Counted from the stretch's first letter, positions 18,494-27,421 are shown. The stretch is 64,000 nt of DNA from Mycobacterium sp. (GCA_003987775.1 RXJD01000024.1:1-64000); one strand, 5' to 3'. The notes: generated by a model not told the origin, from the sequence alone. Program-made: numbers and translations.

Positions 18494-18578
18494 CTTTCGA
18501 CGGTAGCTCCGGGTTCCGGCCGCGTGCGAGCGATTTTCAGCACTGCCAGAGCTGCCTTAGCGAATGCTCAGAGCGCCA

Positions 18579-19562
18579 TCAGCCCAGCATCTTCGTCAAC
18601 TGCGGGGGCAGCTGATCGGCGACCACGGGATAGCTCAGCGGCGACGCGAACGCGATCGCTCCGGCCAGGTCCTTGCCCGTGAAGATGTGACGCTTCTGCG
18701 TGGTCACCTGCGCCGCGGCCACCTCCGGGTCGGCCAGCAGCGCCTGCTCCTCTTCGGGGCTCTCCGTCGACCAGATCACCACGTCGGCGGCATCCAGCAC
18801 GTCCTTGATGTGATCGCGCGGGATCACCGCCCGGTGGTCGGTGGCGTAGGGCTTGATGCTGTCGGCCACCACCAGGCCCATCTGATTCAGGAAGTCGGTG
18901 CGCCAGCCCGCCACGGTCGCCACGACGGTGCCCTGCCAGAGTCGGCCCTGCATGAGCAGCGCCTTCTTGCCCTTCCACGACGGGTTCTTCTGCGCCACAT
19001 CGGTGAACTTGCCGTCGACCGCGTTGACCAACGACTTCATCTGGTCGGCCTGGAACACGGCCTGGCCGATCGCGGTGGCCTGGTCCTTCCACGGCTCGAA
19101 GAACGCATCGCCATCGGACTGGGCGATGGTCGGTGCGATCGCGGACAGCTTCTGGTAGGTGTCGGCATCCAGGCCGGCATTCGTCGCCACGATCAGGTCC
19201 GGTTTGAGGCCGGCGATCTGGTCCACCTGTATCCCGTTATCCAGGTTCAGCAGAACCGGTTGTGCCGCACCGAGTTTCGGCTGCGCCCAGGGCCACACCC
19301 CGAACGGCTGGTCGCCGAACCAGTTGGTCACGGCGATCGGCACCACACCGACGGCCAACAGGTCGTCCTGTTCGGTGTAGCCGGCGCTCACCACCCGTTT
19401 GGGCGGTTCCTTGACGACGGTCTGACCGAACAGATGGGTTACCGTCACCGAGCCGCCGCCGGCCGATCCGGGCGCCGGCTTGGGGTCGGAACACGCAGCA
19501 AGCAGCCCGGCAAACCCGGCGGCCTGCAAAAATCCGCGCCGACTCCATCCCTGCTGCTGCAC
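18579..19562 (-). CDS. fecB2: Iron-siderophore substrate-binding lipoprotein (FecB2-like), Tat exported
   Basis: This periplasmic-binding-protein-fold lipoprotein is predicted to bind Fe-siderophore outside the membrane and hand it to an importer. The 327-aa precursor has a twin-arginine signal (SRRGFLQAAG) joined to a lipobox LLAAC with Cys24 as the lipidation site, and the helical-backbone SBP fold (RVVSAGYTEQDDLLAVGV; IAGLKPDLIVATNAGL). It matches Rv0265c. No transporter permease lies beside it and I find no IdeR box in the 32 bases before it, so regulation is not visible. In M. tuberculosis Rv0266c-Rv0268c come next; here a polymerase gene follows. Confidence 0.9.
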   Translation of the reverse strand: MQQQGWSRRGFLQAAGFAGLLAACSDPKPAPGSAGGGSVTVTHLFGQTVVKEPPKRVVSAGYTEQDDLLAVGVVPIAVTNWFGDQPFGVWPWAQPKLGAAQPVLLNLDNGIQVDQIAGLKPDLIVATNAGLDADTYQKLSAIAPTIAQSDGDAFFEPWKDQATAIGQAVFQADQMKSLVNAVDGKFTDVAQKNPSWKGKKALLMQGRLWQGTVVATVAGWRTDFLNQMGLVVADSIKPYATDHRAVIPRDHIKDVLDAADVVIWSTESPEEEQALLADPEVAAAQVTTQKRHIFTGKDLAGAIAFASPLSYPVVADQLPPQLTKMLG

Positions 19563-19594
19563 AGCGTGAGAGTATCGCGTGTCTTACCGGGCCG

Positions 19595-20830
19595 TCAGTT
19601 ACGCGGCCGGGGCGCGGGTTTATCGCCGTCCCAGGGGGAGTAATCGGCGATCAGTTCCTCCTGCGGCGGACGCTGCCCGGCGGGCACGTGCTGCAGGTTG
19701 ATGCGGATCCGGTACCAGATCGAACTGGGCCCGCGCATGCCGTCGACCAGCACGTCGACCGGCTGCAACAGCGCGGCCGCGGCGGGATGCCGCTCCCGCC
19801 AGGTGTCCAGCGCGGCCATCGCCTCGTCCCTGGTCTTGGTGCGGGCGACCTCGATCAGCGGCATCACCGACTGCCGCCTGCCGTCGGCGGACTTCTTGGC
19901 GCCGCGCGGCGCCTTCTCCGGCGGGCCGAGTTCCTCGGCCAACCCCAGCAACTGCTCCAAGCTGCCGATCACGTCGTCCATGCCGGCCCAGGGGTCCCCG
20001 ATCTCGGCGAACCGGCCGGGAACGGTGGCGATGGTGAACTCTTCCGGGCGGCAGTCGGGGACCTCGTCCCAGCGCAGCGGCGTCGACACCCGCGCGTCCG
20101 GGGTGGCACGCACCGAGTACGCCGACGCGACCGTGCGGTCCTTGGCGTTCTGGTTGAAGTCGACGAACACGCCCTCGCGTTCCTCCTTCCACCACCGGCT
20201 GGTCGCCAAATCCGGTACCCGCCGCTCGACCTCGCGCGCGACGGTCTGCGCGGCCAACCGCACCTTGGCGAACGGCCAGTGCGGGGCGATGCGGGCGTAG
20301 ACGTGGAAGCCGCGCGATCCCGACGTCTTCGGCCAGGCCGTCAGGCCGTGATCTTCGAGCACTTCCCGGGCCACCATCGCCACCTCGACGATGCGGCGCC
20401 AGTCGACGCCGGGCATCGGGTCCAGGTCCACCCGCAGCTCGTCGGGGTGCTCGAGATCGTTGGCGCGCACCGGATGTGGGTTCAGGTCGACGCAACCCAT
20501 ATTGATCACCCAGGCCAGTCCCGCGGCGTCGTGGATGACGGCCTCGTCGGCCGAGGTGCCGGAGGCGTACCGCAACGTGGCGACATCCACCCACTCCGGT
20601 CGCTTGGCGGGCGCGCGCTTCTGGAACACCGCCTCTTCGGTGATGCCCTTGACGAAGCGCTTGAGAATCATCGGCCGGTCGGCAACCCCGCGCAGGGCGC
20701 CGTCGGCCACGCTCAGGTAGTAGCGGATCAGGTCCAGCTTGGTGGTGCCCCGATCCGGAAATACGACCTTGTCCGGATGCGTGACGCTGACCTCGCGGCC
20801 GCCCACGTCCACCGACACGGGTTTGGTCAT
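19595..20830 (-). CDS. LigD-type primase-polymerase domain protein (Rv0269c-like)
   Basis: This is a stand-alone archaeo-eukaryotic primase superfamily polymerase, as in the polymerase domain of LigD, which adds nucleotides during end-joining or gap filling. The 411-aa protein shows the catalytic acidic motif LRVDLDP, the SGSRGFHVYARI nucleotide-binding motif with its conserved His, and FVDFNQNAKDRTVASAYSVR with the third metal/nucleotide region. The C-terminal 130 residues (SVMPLIEVARTKTRDEAMAALD onwards) are the usual mycobacterial extension. ATG 20830 is divergent from fadD2. It lies 32 bases upstream of fecB2 on the same strand, which may be read through. Confidence 0.9.
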   Translation of the reverse strand: MTKPVSVDVGGREVSVTHPDKVVFPDRGTTKLDLIRYYLSVADGALRGVADRPMILKRFVKGITEEAVFQKRAPAKRPEWVDVATLRYASGTSADEAVIHDAAGLAWVINMGCVDLNPHPVRANDLEHPDELRVDLDPMPGVDWRRIVEVAMVAREVLEDHGLTAWPKTSGSRGFHVYARIAPHWPFAKVRLAAQTVAREVERRVPDLATSRWWKEEREGVFVDFNQNAKDRTVASAYSVRATPDARVSTPLRWDEVPDCRPEEFTIATVPGRFAEIGDPWAGMDDVIGSLEQLLGLAEELGPPEKAPRGAKKSADGRRQSVMPLIEVARTKTRDEAMAALDTWRERHPAAAALLQPVDVLVDGMRGPSSIWYRIRINLQHVPAGQRPPQEELIADYSPWDGDKPAPRPRN

Positions 20831-20899
20831 AGAACTCGATGGTAATTCGGTGGAAACCTACCGATCGCTTTGCGACCTCCGTCACATATGGTGAGGAAC

Positions 20900-22660
20900 A
20901 TGCCTAACCTCAGCGACCTGCCCGGGCAGATCCCTGCCAAGATTCAGCAGTACGTCGAACGCGGCGCTGCCGAACTGCACTACGTGCGCAAGATCTTCGA
21001 AGCGGGCGCGTTCAAGATCGAGTCGCCCCTCAAGACCGCGGCCATGGCAGCCGATATCGCCAAGTGGGGCGAATTCGGCATGCTGCCCTCGCTGAACGCG
21101 CGGCGCCACCCCGATGCCCGGGCCGTCATCGACGAAGAGGGCTCGATGACGTATCAGGAGCTCGACGAGGCCGCCCACGCGGTGGCCAACGGCCTGATCG
21201 AGATGGGCGTCAAGGGCGGGGACGGGGTGGCCATCCTGGCCCGCAACACCCGGTGGTTCGTCATCGCCAACTACGGCGCGGCCCGGGCCGGCGCCCGCAT
21301 CATCCTGCTCAACAGCGAATTCTCCGGGCCGCAGGTCAAAGAGGTCTCCGAGCGCGAAGGCGCCAAGGTGATCATCTACGACGACGAGTACACCAAGGTC
21401 GTCAGCAAGGCCGAGCCGGAGCTCGGCAAGTTGCGGGCGCTGGGCACGAATCCGGACAGCGACGAGGACTCAGGCAGCACCGACGAGACCCTGGCCGAGC
21501 TGATCGAGCGCAGCAGTAAGGAACCGGCGCCCAAGGCCAGCAAGCACGCGTCGATCATCATCCTGACCAGCGGAACGACCGGCACGCCGAAGGGCGCCAA
21601 CCGCAGCACCCCGCCGACGCTGGCGCCGGTGGGCGGCATCCTCTCGCATGTCCCGTTCAAGGCCAACGAGATCACCTCGCTGCCCGCGCCGATGTTCCAC
21701 GCGCTCGGCTACCTGCACGCCACCATCGCGATGTTCCTGGGCTCGACGCTGGTGCTGCGCCGCAAGTTCAAGCCGCCGATGGTCCTGGAAGACCTTGAGA
21801 AGCACAAGGCGACCGCGATGGTCGTGGTGCCGGTGATGCTGTCGCGGCTGCTCGACACGATCGAGAAGATGGACAAGAAGCCCGACCTGTCGCACCTGAA
21901 GATCATCTTCGTGTCCGGCTCACAGCTGGGCGCCGAGCTGGCGCAGCGCGCACTCAAGGACTTCGGCCCGGTCATCTACAACATGTACGGCTCCACCGAG
22001 ATCGCCTTCGCGACCATCGCCGGGCCCAAGGATCTGGAGAAGAACCCGGCGACCGTCGGTCCCGTCGTCAAGGGCGTCAAGGTCAAGATCCTCGACGACA
22101 ACGGCAAGGAGAAGCCGCAGGGCGAGGTCGGGCGGATCTTCGTCGGCAACGCCTTCCCGTTCGAGGGCTACACCGGCGGCGGTCACAAGCAGATCATCGA
22201 CGGCCTGATGTCGTCGGGCGATGTCGGTTACTTCGATGAGCACGGCCTGCTGTACGTCAGCGGCCGCGACGACGAGATGATCGTCTCCGGCGGCGAGAAC
22301 GTGTTCCCGGCCGAGGTCGAGGACTGCCTCAGTGGGCATCCCGAGGTGGTGGAGGCGACCGCGATCGGCGTCGAGGACAAGGAGTGGGGCCACCGGCTGC
22401 GTGCCTTCGTGGTCAAGAAGGACGGCTCGGACGTCGACGAGGACACGCTCAAGAAGCACGTGAAAGAGGAGCTGGCCCGGTACAAGGTGCCGCGCGAGGT
22501 CATCTTCCTCGACGAGTTGCCGCGCAACCCCACCGGCAAGATCCTCAAGCGCGAACTGCGCGAGCTGGACGTCGACGACAAAGATGAGGCCGCGGACAAG
22601 GCCAAGGACCTCGCCAAGGATTCGGGCAAGGGTAAATCGGACGACGCCAAATCTGAGTAG
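20900..22660 (+). CDS. fadD2: Fatty-acid-CoA ligase FadD2
   Basis: This adenylate-forming enzyme activates fatty acids to acyl-CoA via acyl-AMP. The 586-aa protein has the P-loop-like motif ILTSGTTGTPKGANR, the acyl-AMP motif YNMYGSTE, SGDVGYFDE, GRDDEMIVSGGENVFPAEVE, and the catalytic Lys in PTGKILKREL. GAGGA sits 4-5 bases before ATG 20900; two upstream in-frame ATGs are less likely. Compared with M. tuberculosis FadD2 (560 aa) it carries a C-terminal tail of about 30 residues rich in Asp, Lys and Ala (DVDDKDEAADKAKDLAKD). It is followed by a nested palindrome and converges on fadE6. Confidence 0.93.
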   Translation: MPNLSDLPGQIPAKIQQYVERGAAELHYVRKIFEAGAFKIESPLKTAAMAADIAKWGEFGMLPSLNARRHPDARAVIDEEGSMTYQELDEAAHAVANGLIEMGVKGGDGVAILARNTRWFVIANYGAARAGARIILLNSEFSGPQVKEVSEREGAKVIIYDDEYTKVVSKAEPELGKLRALGTNPDSDEDSGSTDETLAELIERSSKEPAPKASKHASIIILTSGTTGTPKGANRSTPPTLAPVGGILSHVPFKANEITSLPAPMFHALGYLHATIAMFLGSTLVLRRKFKPPMVLEDLEKHKATAMVVVPVMLSRLLDTIEKMDKKPDLSHLKIIFVSGSQLGAELAQRALKDFGPVIYNMYGSTEIAFATIAGPKDLEKNPATVGPVVKGVKVKILDDNGKEKPQGEVGRIFVGNAFPFEGYTGGGHKQIIDGLMSSGDVGYFDEHGLLYVSGRDDEMIVSGGENVFPAEVEDCLSGHPEVVEATAIGVEDKEWGHRLRAFVVKKDGSDVDEDTLKKHVKEELARYKVPREVIFLDELPRNPTGKILKRELRELDVDDKDEAADKAKDLAKDSGKGKSDDAKSE

Positions 22661-22666
22661 CCGCAG

Positions 22667-22723
22667 CGAGATTGCCGTCAGGGTCGCGATTCGCGCGTGA
22701 TCGCGACCGCGGCTGCAATCTCG
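22667..22723. repeat. Nested inverted repeat between fadD2 and fadE6
   Basis: The outer arms are CGAGATTGC (22667-22675) and GCAATCTCG (22715-22723). The inner arms are GGTCGCGAT (22682-22690) and ATCGCGACC (22700-22708) around a 9-base loop. All four arms are perfect. It fills the gap between two convergent genes and may act as a two-way terminator or be a copy of a dispersed palindromic repeat. Confidence 0.75.
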
Positions 22724-22742
22724 GCGCGATGGGTCTAGGGGT

Positions 22743-24932
22743 CTAGGGGTCGCGGGGGAGTCCCAGCAGGCGCTCGGCGATGATGTTGAGCTGGACCTCC
22801 GAGGTGCCGCCGTAGATGGTGGTGGCCCGGCTGGACAGCAGGAACTCACCCCACTTGCCCTGCGGGGTATCCGGATCGGCGATGACCGCGTCGGTGCCGA
22901 AGGACGACACCGCGAATTCGGCGTAGCCCTGGCCGGTTCGCATGGACAGCAACTTGGAGATTGCGGCTGAGGGCATCGCGTCGCCGCCGGCGAGGGTCAG
23001 CAGCGTCGACCGCAGGTTCAGCACCTTGGCGGCGTGCCCCTCGGCGATCAACTGGCCGGCGCGGTGCCGCGCAACCTGGTCGAAGTGGCCGTCCCGCACG
23101 AACTCGACGAACTGCGGCAGGCTGGCCAGGAAGTTCAGGTCGCTACCGCCGATCGAAACCCGTTCGGCGGTAAGGGTATTGCGGCTGACCTCCCAGCCCC
23201 GGTTCACCTCGCCCAGCACATACTCGTCCGGCACGAACACGTCGTCGATGTAGACGGTGTTGAAGAACTCCTGCCCGGTGAGCTCACGCAGCGGCTTGAC
23301 CGTCACGCCCTCGCTCTTCATGTCGAGCAGAAAGTACGTGATGCCCTGATGCTTTGGGGCGTTTGGATCGCTTCTCGCCAGCAGCGCGCCCCACTGGGAG
23401 AATTGCGCCGCGGTAGTCCAGATCTTCTGGCCGGTGATGCGCCACCCACCGTCCACCTTGGTCGCCTTGGTGGACAGGCCGGCCAGGTCGGATCCGGCGC
23501 CGGGCTCGGAAAACAGTTGGCACCAGACCATTTCGCCGCGGAAGGTCGGAGGCAGGAAGCGCTGCTGCTGCTCCTCGGTACCGAACGCGACGATGGACGG
23601 GATGATCCAGGCGGCGATGCCGACCTGTGGCCGCTTGACCCGCCCGGCGGTGAACTCCTGGGCGATGATGACCTGCTCGACCGGGCTCGATGCCCGGCCC
23701 CACGGCTTGGGCAGATAGGGGAGCACCCACCCGGCCTCGGCGATCGCGACTTTGCGCGCCTCGCGGTCCATCTCCTTGAAGGCGGCCACCTCGGCGCGGA
23801 TCTCGGCGCGCAGTTTTTCGGTGTCGGGATCCAGGTCGATGTCCACCGCGCGCATGCCGGTGGTGGTGGCCGTATTGACCACGCGTTGCGGGTACTCCGA
23901 GGCGCGGCCGAAGCAGGCCGCCAGCAACAGGGCGCGGCGGTAGTACACGTTGGTGTCGTGCTCCCACGTGAAGCCGATGCCGCCGTGCACCTGAATGCAA
24001 TCCTGGGTGCACCGCTGCGCGGCGGCCGGCGCCAGTGTCGCCGCCACGGCCGCGGCGAAGGCAACGTGGGTGTCCTCGCCCGTCTCGTCCAAAGCACGGG
24101 CCGCGTCCCACACCGCGGCGGTGGCCCGCTCGGTGTCGGCGATCATCTCGGCGCACTTGTGCTTGATGGCCTGGAACTGGCCGATCGGCCGGCCGAACTG
24201 TTCGCGGATCTTGGCATAGGCGGACGCGGTGTCGGTCGCCCAGCGCGCCACCCCCACAGCCTCGGCCGAGAGCAGTGTGGTCATCAGCGCGTGGGCCTTC
24301 GTCATGCTCAGGTCGGCCAGCACCACGTCGTCGCCCACCTCGACCGCGTTGGCGCAGACATCGGCGACGGGACGCAGCGGGTCGATGCTTCGCACCGGCC
24401 TGATCTCGAGCTGGTCGGAGCGCAGCACCACCCACTCTTCCCCGCTGTCGATGGCGACCGGCAGCACCAGGATGGAGGCCTGCGCGGCCGCGGGCACCGC
24501 GCGGACTTCGCCGCGGATCACCAGGACGTCGCCCTGCCGGGTGGCCGTCAGTCCCGAGTCCAGCGCATAGGCGCCGATGGCCGCGCCGGACGCCAGCTCG
24601 GCGAGCACCTTGGCGTCGGGGTCGTGCGCGGCGATCAGCGCGCTGGCGATCGCCGACGGCACGAACGGTCCCGGCACCGCGCCGTGACCGAATTCGGCGA
24701 GCACGATGGCCAGCTCGAGGATGCCGAAGCCCTGGCCGCCGACGGATTCGGCCAGGTGCACCCCCTGCAGGCCCTGCTCGGAGGCTGCCTGCCAGTACGG
24801 CGGCGGATTCACGAGTTCTGTTGAAGGCGTCTCGAGCGCCGCGTGCAGCACTTCGGACGGCGCTACCCGCGCCACGAAGGACCGCACTGAATCGGCCAGG
24901 TCTTGATGTTCAGGGGTGATCGCGATCGGCAT
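22743..24932 (-). CDS. fadE6: Fused double-domain acyl-CoA dehydrogenase FadE6
   Basis: This flavoenzyme introduces the alpha-beta double bond in acyl-CoA during beta-oxidation or sterol/side-chain breakdown. The 729-aa chain is two acyl-CoA dehydrogenase modules in tandem: residues 1-370 (IREQFGRPIGQFQAIKHK; VHGGIGFTWEHDTNVYYRRA) and 380-729 (FSEPGAGSDLAGLSTKAT; WRITGQKIWTTAAQ; TIYGGTSEVQLNIIAERLLG). The first module appears to lack a full FAD-binding middle domain signature, as in many mycobacterial fusions. GGGAAGG lies 7 bases before ATG 24932; an open extension upstream lacks this site. It matches Rv0271c (731 aa). The gene ends in a short GGGTCTAG repeat. Confidence 0.92.
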   Translation of the reverse strand: MPIAITPEHQDLADSVRSFVARVAPSEVLHAALETPSTELVNPPPYWQAASEQGLQGVHLAESVGGQGFGILELAIVLAEFGHGAVPGPFVPSAIASALIAAHDPDAKVLAELASGAAIGAYALDSGLTATRQGDVLVIRGEVRAVPAAAQASILVLPVAIDSGEEWVVLRSDQLEIRPVRSIDPLRPVADVCANAVEVGDDVVLADLSMTKAHALMTTLLSAEAVGVARWATDTASAYAKIREQFGRPIGQFQAIKHKCAEMIADTERATAAVWDAARALDETGEDTHVAFAAAVAATLAPAAAQRCTQDCIQVHGGIGFTWEHDTNVYYRRALLLAACFGRASEYPQRVVNTATTTGMRAVDIDLDPDTEKLRAEIRAEVAAFKEMDREARKVAIAEAGWVLPYLPKPWGRASSPVEQVIIAQEFTAGRVKRPQVGIAAWIIPSIVAFGTEEQQQRFLPPTFRGEMVWCQLFSEPGAGSDLAGLSTKATKVDGGWRITGQKIWTTAAQFSQWGALLARSDPNAPKHQGITYFLLDMKSEGVTVKPLRELTGQEFFNTVYIDDVFVPDEYVLGEVNRGWEVSRNTLTAERVSIGGSDLNFLASLPQFVEFVRDGHFDQVARHRAGQLIAEGHAAKVLNLRSTLLTLAGGDAMPSAAISKLLSMRTGQGYAEFAVSSFGTDAVIADPDTPQGKWGEFLLSSRATTIYGGTSEVQLNIIAERLLGLPRDP

Positions 24933-25015
24933 TGGTCGCCTTCCCATCGGGTCCGTTTCGGCCAAGCACCTTCCAAGCTAACAACCAGTGGGTTGGTTGA
25001 CGACAGCGGTTCGGC

Positions 25016-26131
25016 TCAGGGCCAGCGCTGCCCGATCCACTCGGCGATGGTGTCGGCCTGCTGATCGCGGGCGCCCGGGGTGGTGAAGTAGTGATCGGTG
25101 TCGATGGCGGCCTGCGATTTGTCGGTGCCGGCCAATGCGTCGAAGATGCGCTGGGCGTCGGACGGGAAGACGCCGGTGTCGGCTTCGGCGTTGATCACCA
25201 GCGCCGGGCAGGTGATGCGATGCAGGTGCGGCTCGGCCCGGGTCTGCGCCACCCGCAGGCTCCACATACCCAGCCAGTTGCGCAGCGTGCAGGCCGCGGC
25301 GATCCCGAAGGCGGAGCGGTTGGCTTTGATCGGCGGGCCGGCATAACACGAATTGGGTTGGCGTTTGGTGGGTTCGATGGTCGGGTCGACCATGCGCGGG
25401 TCCGCCCAGGTGCGCATCACGGTGAACGGGCGGTCGGAGAAGCCGGCGCCGCGCACGCGGGTGAGTTCGGCCTCGGCCCAGTCGGTGATGGCGTGGTTGC
25501 GCGCCACCTGTGCCGCCCGATAGCGCTGCACGAACTCCGGCGAATACGGCGGACCGTTCTGCTCGTTGAACAAGTCCAGCTCGGGATCCGTTGCAACGGG
25601 ATCATTTTCGTCGATGACGGCACCGTCCATCCAGGCGGTGAGGACGTCGGGCCGCCCGGGATGGGCGGCGGTGGCGACGTAGCCGTCGGCGGCCGGCAGT
25701 TCGGTGATACCGTCGGCGGGCCGCATACCCTCCAGCGGCGTCACGTTCGGCTCGACCGCCTGCGACTGATACGCCGACATCAGTGAACCGCCGCCCGAAT
25801 TTCCGAGCAGCACAACCGTTTCCGCGCCGGCAACGTCTCGTAGCCAGCGCACTCCGACGCCGATGTCGACCAGGGCGTGATCGAGCAGGAAGCTGCTCTC
25901 GAAGCCGCGGAACCGGGTGTTCCAACCCAGGAATCCGATGCCGCGCGCTGCCAGGTACTCGGCGATGTAGTGCTCGGAGAAGTCGATCTGATAGTGCGTG
26001 GCGATCATCGCGACCTTCGGCCGCTGCCCGGCGGCGTGGTGGTAGAGACCCTGACAGGGGTGCCCGCCGGCCCCGGCCCGTCCGGCGGTGCGCGACGGCA
26101 GTCCGATGAACTCGCGGATGATCTCGGTCAA
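25016..26131 (-). CDS. Alpha/beta hydrolase-fold protein (Rv0272c-like)
   Basis: The 371-aa protein is an alpha/beta hydrolase of unknown substrate. It has the nucleophile elbow LLGNSGGGSL, with Ser as likely nucleophile, and late segments with the probable acid and His (VINAEADTGVFPSD; IDTDHYFTTPG). The best start is TTG 26131, which overlaps the stop of the upstream TetR gene (TTGA) and has GAGGAG 8 bases before it. The two are therefore a coupled operon, and the hydrolase is probably controlled by that TetR protein. The length is close to Rv0272c (377 aa). It lies 83 bases upstream of fadE6 on the same strand. Confidence 0.8.
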   Translation of the reverse strand: MTEIIREFIGLPSRTAGRAGAGGHPCQGLYHHAAGQRPKVAMIATHYQIDFSEHYIAEYLAARGIGFLGWNTRFRGFESSFLLDHALVDIGVGVRWLRDVAGAETVVLLGNSGGGSLMSAYQSQAVEPNVTPLEGMRPADGITELPAADGYVATAAHPGRPDVLTAWMDGAVIDENDPVATDPELDLFNEQNGPPYSPEFVQRYRAAQVARNHAITDWAEAELTRVRGAGFSDRPFTVMRTWADPRMVDPTIEPTKRQPNSCYAGPPIKANRSAFGIAAACTLRNWLGMWSLRVAQTRAEPHLHRITCPALVINAEADTGVFPSDAQRIFDALAGTDKSQAAIDTDHYFTTPGARDQQADTIAEWIGQRWP

Positions 26132-26754
26132 GGGCGTTGCTCCTCGCTGTAGATGGCGCGGTAGTAGATGTTGGCCAGGGTGCGGATGCAAGCCTCGTCG
26201 TCCGGCGGGTCCGGGCGGGTGAGCTGGATGTAGCAGAACTGGTTGAACATGGCGACGATCGCCTCGGCCAGCAACTGCGGGTCGTCCTGCGGGCAGTAGC
26301 CTTGCCGCTGCGCGCGCCGGACCGAGTCTGCGATGAATGAGATTGGGATCGAACACATCTCGGCCCAATGCTCGGCGAAGTCCGCGTTGACCATCGCCAG
26401 TTGCGACACGCTGATCATCTCCGCGAGCCGGTGCCGGTAGGTGTGCCAGTGCGCGGCAGCGGCCTGGTGTGCCCGCTCGCGCTCGGACAGCCCGTGCTCG
26501 GTCACCGCCAGCGCGCGCTCGCCGGCCTCGTCGCGGAAGCGCAGCGCCCATTGGCGCACCATCGCCTCTTTGGAGTCGTAGTAGTTGTAGAACGACGCCG
26601 CCGAGCGGCCGGCCTCGGCCGCGATGTCGGCGATGGTCGTCGCCAGAATGCCTTTGCGCGCGATCACCGTTCGGGCGGCGGCGTCGATCGCGGCCTGGGT
26701 ACGCCGCCCGCGGTGCGTGGGGAACTGGGGCTCCGCCCGTTCTGCCGCGGTCAC
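26128..26754 (-). CDS. TetR-family transcriptional regulator (Rv0273c-like)
   Basis: This is a dimeric repressor with an N-terminal helix-turn-helix (residues 15-62: RRTQAAIDAAARTVIARKG, TTIADIAAEAGRSAASFYNYY) and a helical ligand pocket behind it. It is 208 aa long with ATG 26754. It is divergent from a glyoxalase-fold gene, and a 22-bp palindrome in the 68-base gap is its likely operator. It overlaps the hydrolase gene by 4 bases, so one site could control both directions. The ligand is unknown; neighbouring fad genes hint at an acyl-CoA, which is inference. Confidence 0.9.
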   Translation of the reverse strand: MTAAERAEPQFPTHRGRRTQAAIDAAARTVIARKGILATTIADIAAEAGRSAASFYNYYDSKEAMVRQWALRFRDEAGERALAVTEHGLSERERAHQAAAAHWHTYRHRLAEMISVSQLAMVNADFAEHWAEMCSIPISFIADSVRRAQRQGYCPQDDPQLLAEAIVAMFNQFCYIQLTRPDPPDDEACIRTLANIYYRAIYSEEQRP

Positions 26755-26771
26755 CTGGCACCTCCCGGGAT

Positions 26772-26793
26772 CTGAATCTGATGTTAGATTCAG
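26772..26793. promoter_or_regulatory. 22-bp palindromic operator for the divergent TetR gene
   Basis: CTGAATCT-N6-AGATTCAG has perfect 8-base arms. It lies 18 bases from the TetR start and 30 bases from the glyoxalase-fold gene start, where it would overlap both promoters. This is a classic TetR autoregulatory layout. Confidence 0.75.
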
Positions 26794-26822
26794 GTACGGA
26801 TCATAACCAGGGGAGCCGCACC

Positions 26823-27404
26823 ATGATCAAGCCGCACAACACCAACAGCGAGTTCGAACTCGGCGGTATCAACCACGTCGCGCTGGTGTGCTCGGACATG
26901 CAGCGCACGGTGGACTTCTACAGCAACGTCCTCGGCATGCCGCTGATCAAGTCGCTCGACCTGCCCGGTGGCGCGGGCCAGCACTTCTTCTTCGACGCCG
27001 GCAACGGCGACTGCGTCGCGTTCTTCTGGTTCGCCGAGGCGGCCGACCGGGTGCCGGGGATCTCGTCGCCGGGCGCCCTGCCCGGCCTCGGGGACATCAC
27101 CAGCGCGGTCAGCACGATGAACCACCTCGCGTTTCACGTGCCGGCCGACAAATTCGACGCCTACCGGCAGCGTCTGAAAGACAAGGGCGTGCGGGTCGGA
27201 CCCGTACTCAACCATGATGAGAGCCCGATGCAGGTGTCGGCCACGGTGCACCCCGGGGTGTACGTACGCTCCTTCTATTTCCAGGACCCCGACGGCATCA
27301 TGCTGGAATTCGCCTGCTGGGTAAGGGAATTCACCGAAGCCGATACCCCGGCGGTGCCCCGGACCGCGGCCGATCGCCGCCCGCCGGTGACGGCGGGCCG
27401 CTAG
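26823..27404 (+). CDS. Glyoxalase/extradiol dioxygenase (VOC) superfamily protein (Rv0274-like)
   Basis: The 193-aa protein is a vicinal-oxygen-chelate metalloenzyme of unknown substrate. It has two beta-alpha-beta-beta-beta units: GINHVALVCSDMQRTVDFYSNVLGMPL (metal His in NHV) and MNHLAFHVPADKFDAYRQRL, ending in FYFQDPDGIMLEFACW with the metal Glu. It begins with ATG 26823 after GGGGAG and equals Rv0274 in length. It is divergent from its probable TetR regulator and may act with the hydrolase on the other side. It could be an isomerase, glyoxalase or dioxygenase. Confidence 0.88.
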   Translation: MIKPHNTNSEFELGGINHVALVCSDMQRTVDFYSNVLGMPLIKSLDLPGGAGQHFFFDAGNGDCVAFFWFAEAADRVPGISSPGALPGLGDITSAVSTMNHLAFHVPADKFDAYRQRLKDKGVRVGPVLNHDESPMQVSATVHPGVYVRSFYFQDPDGIMLEFACWVREFTEADTPAVPRTAADRRPPVTAGR

Positions 27405-27421
27405 CCCCCGATACTTTGAGC

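Noticed and set aside
19563-19594. Search for an IdeR box before fecB2
   Set aside because: No TTAGGTTAG-like sequence is present in the short upstream gap.
23034-24824. 596-codon plus-strand frame across fadE6
   Set aside because: It is antisense to a full-length double acyl-CoA dehydrogenase.
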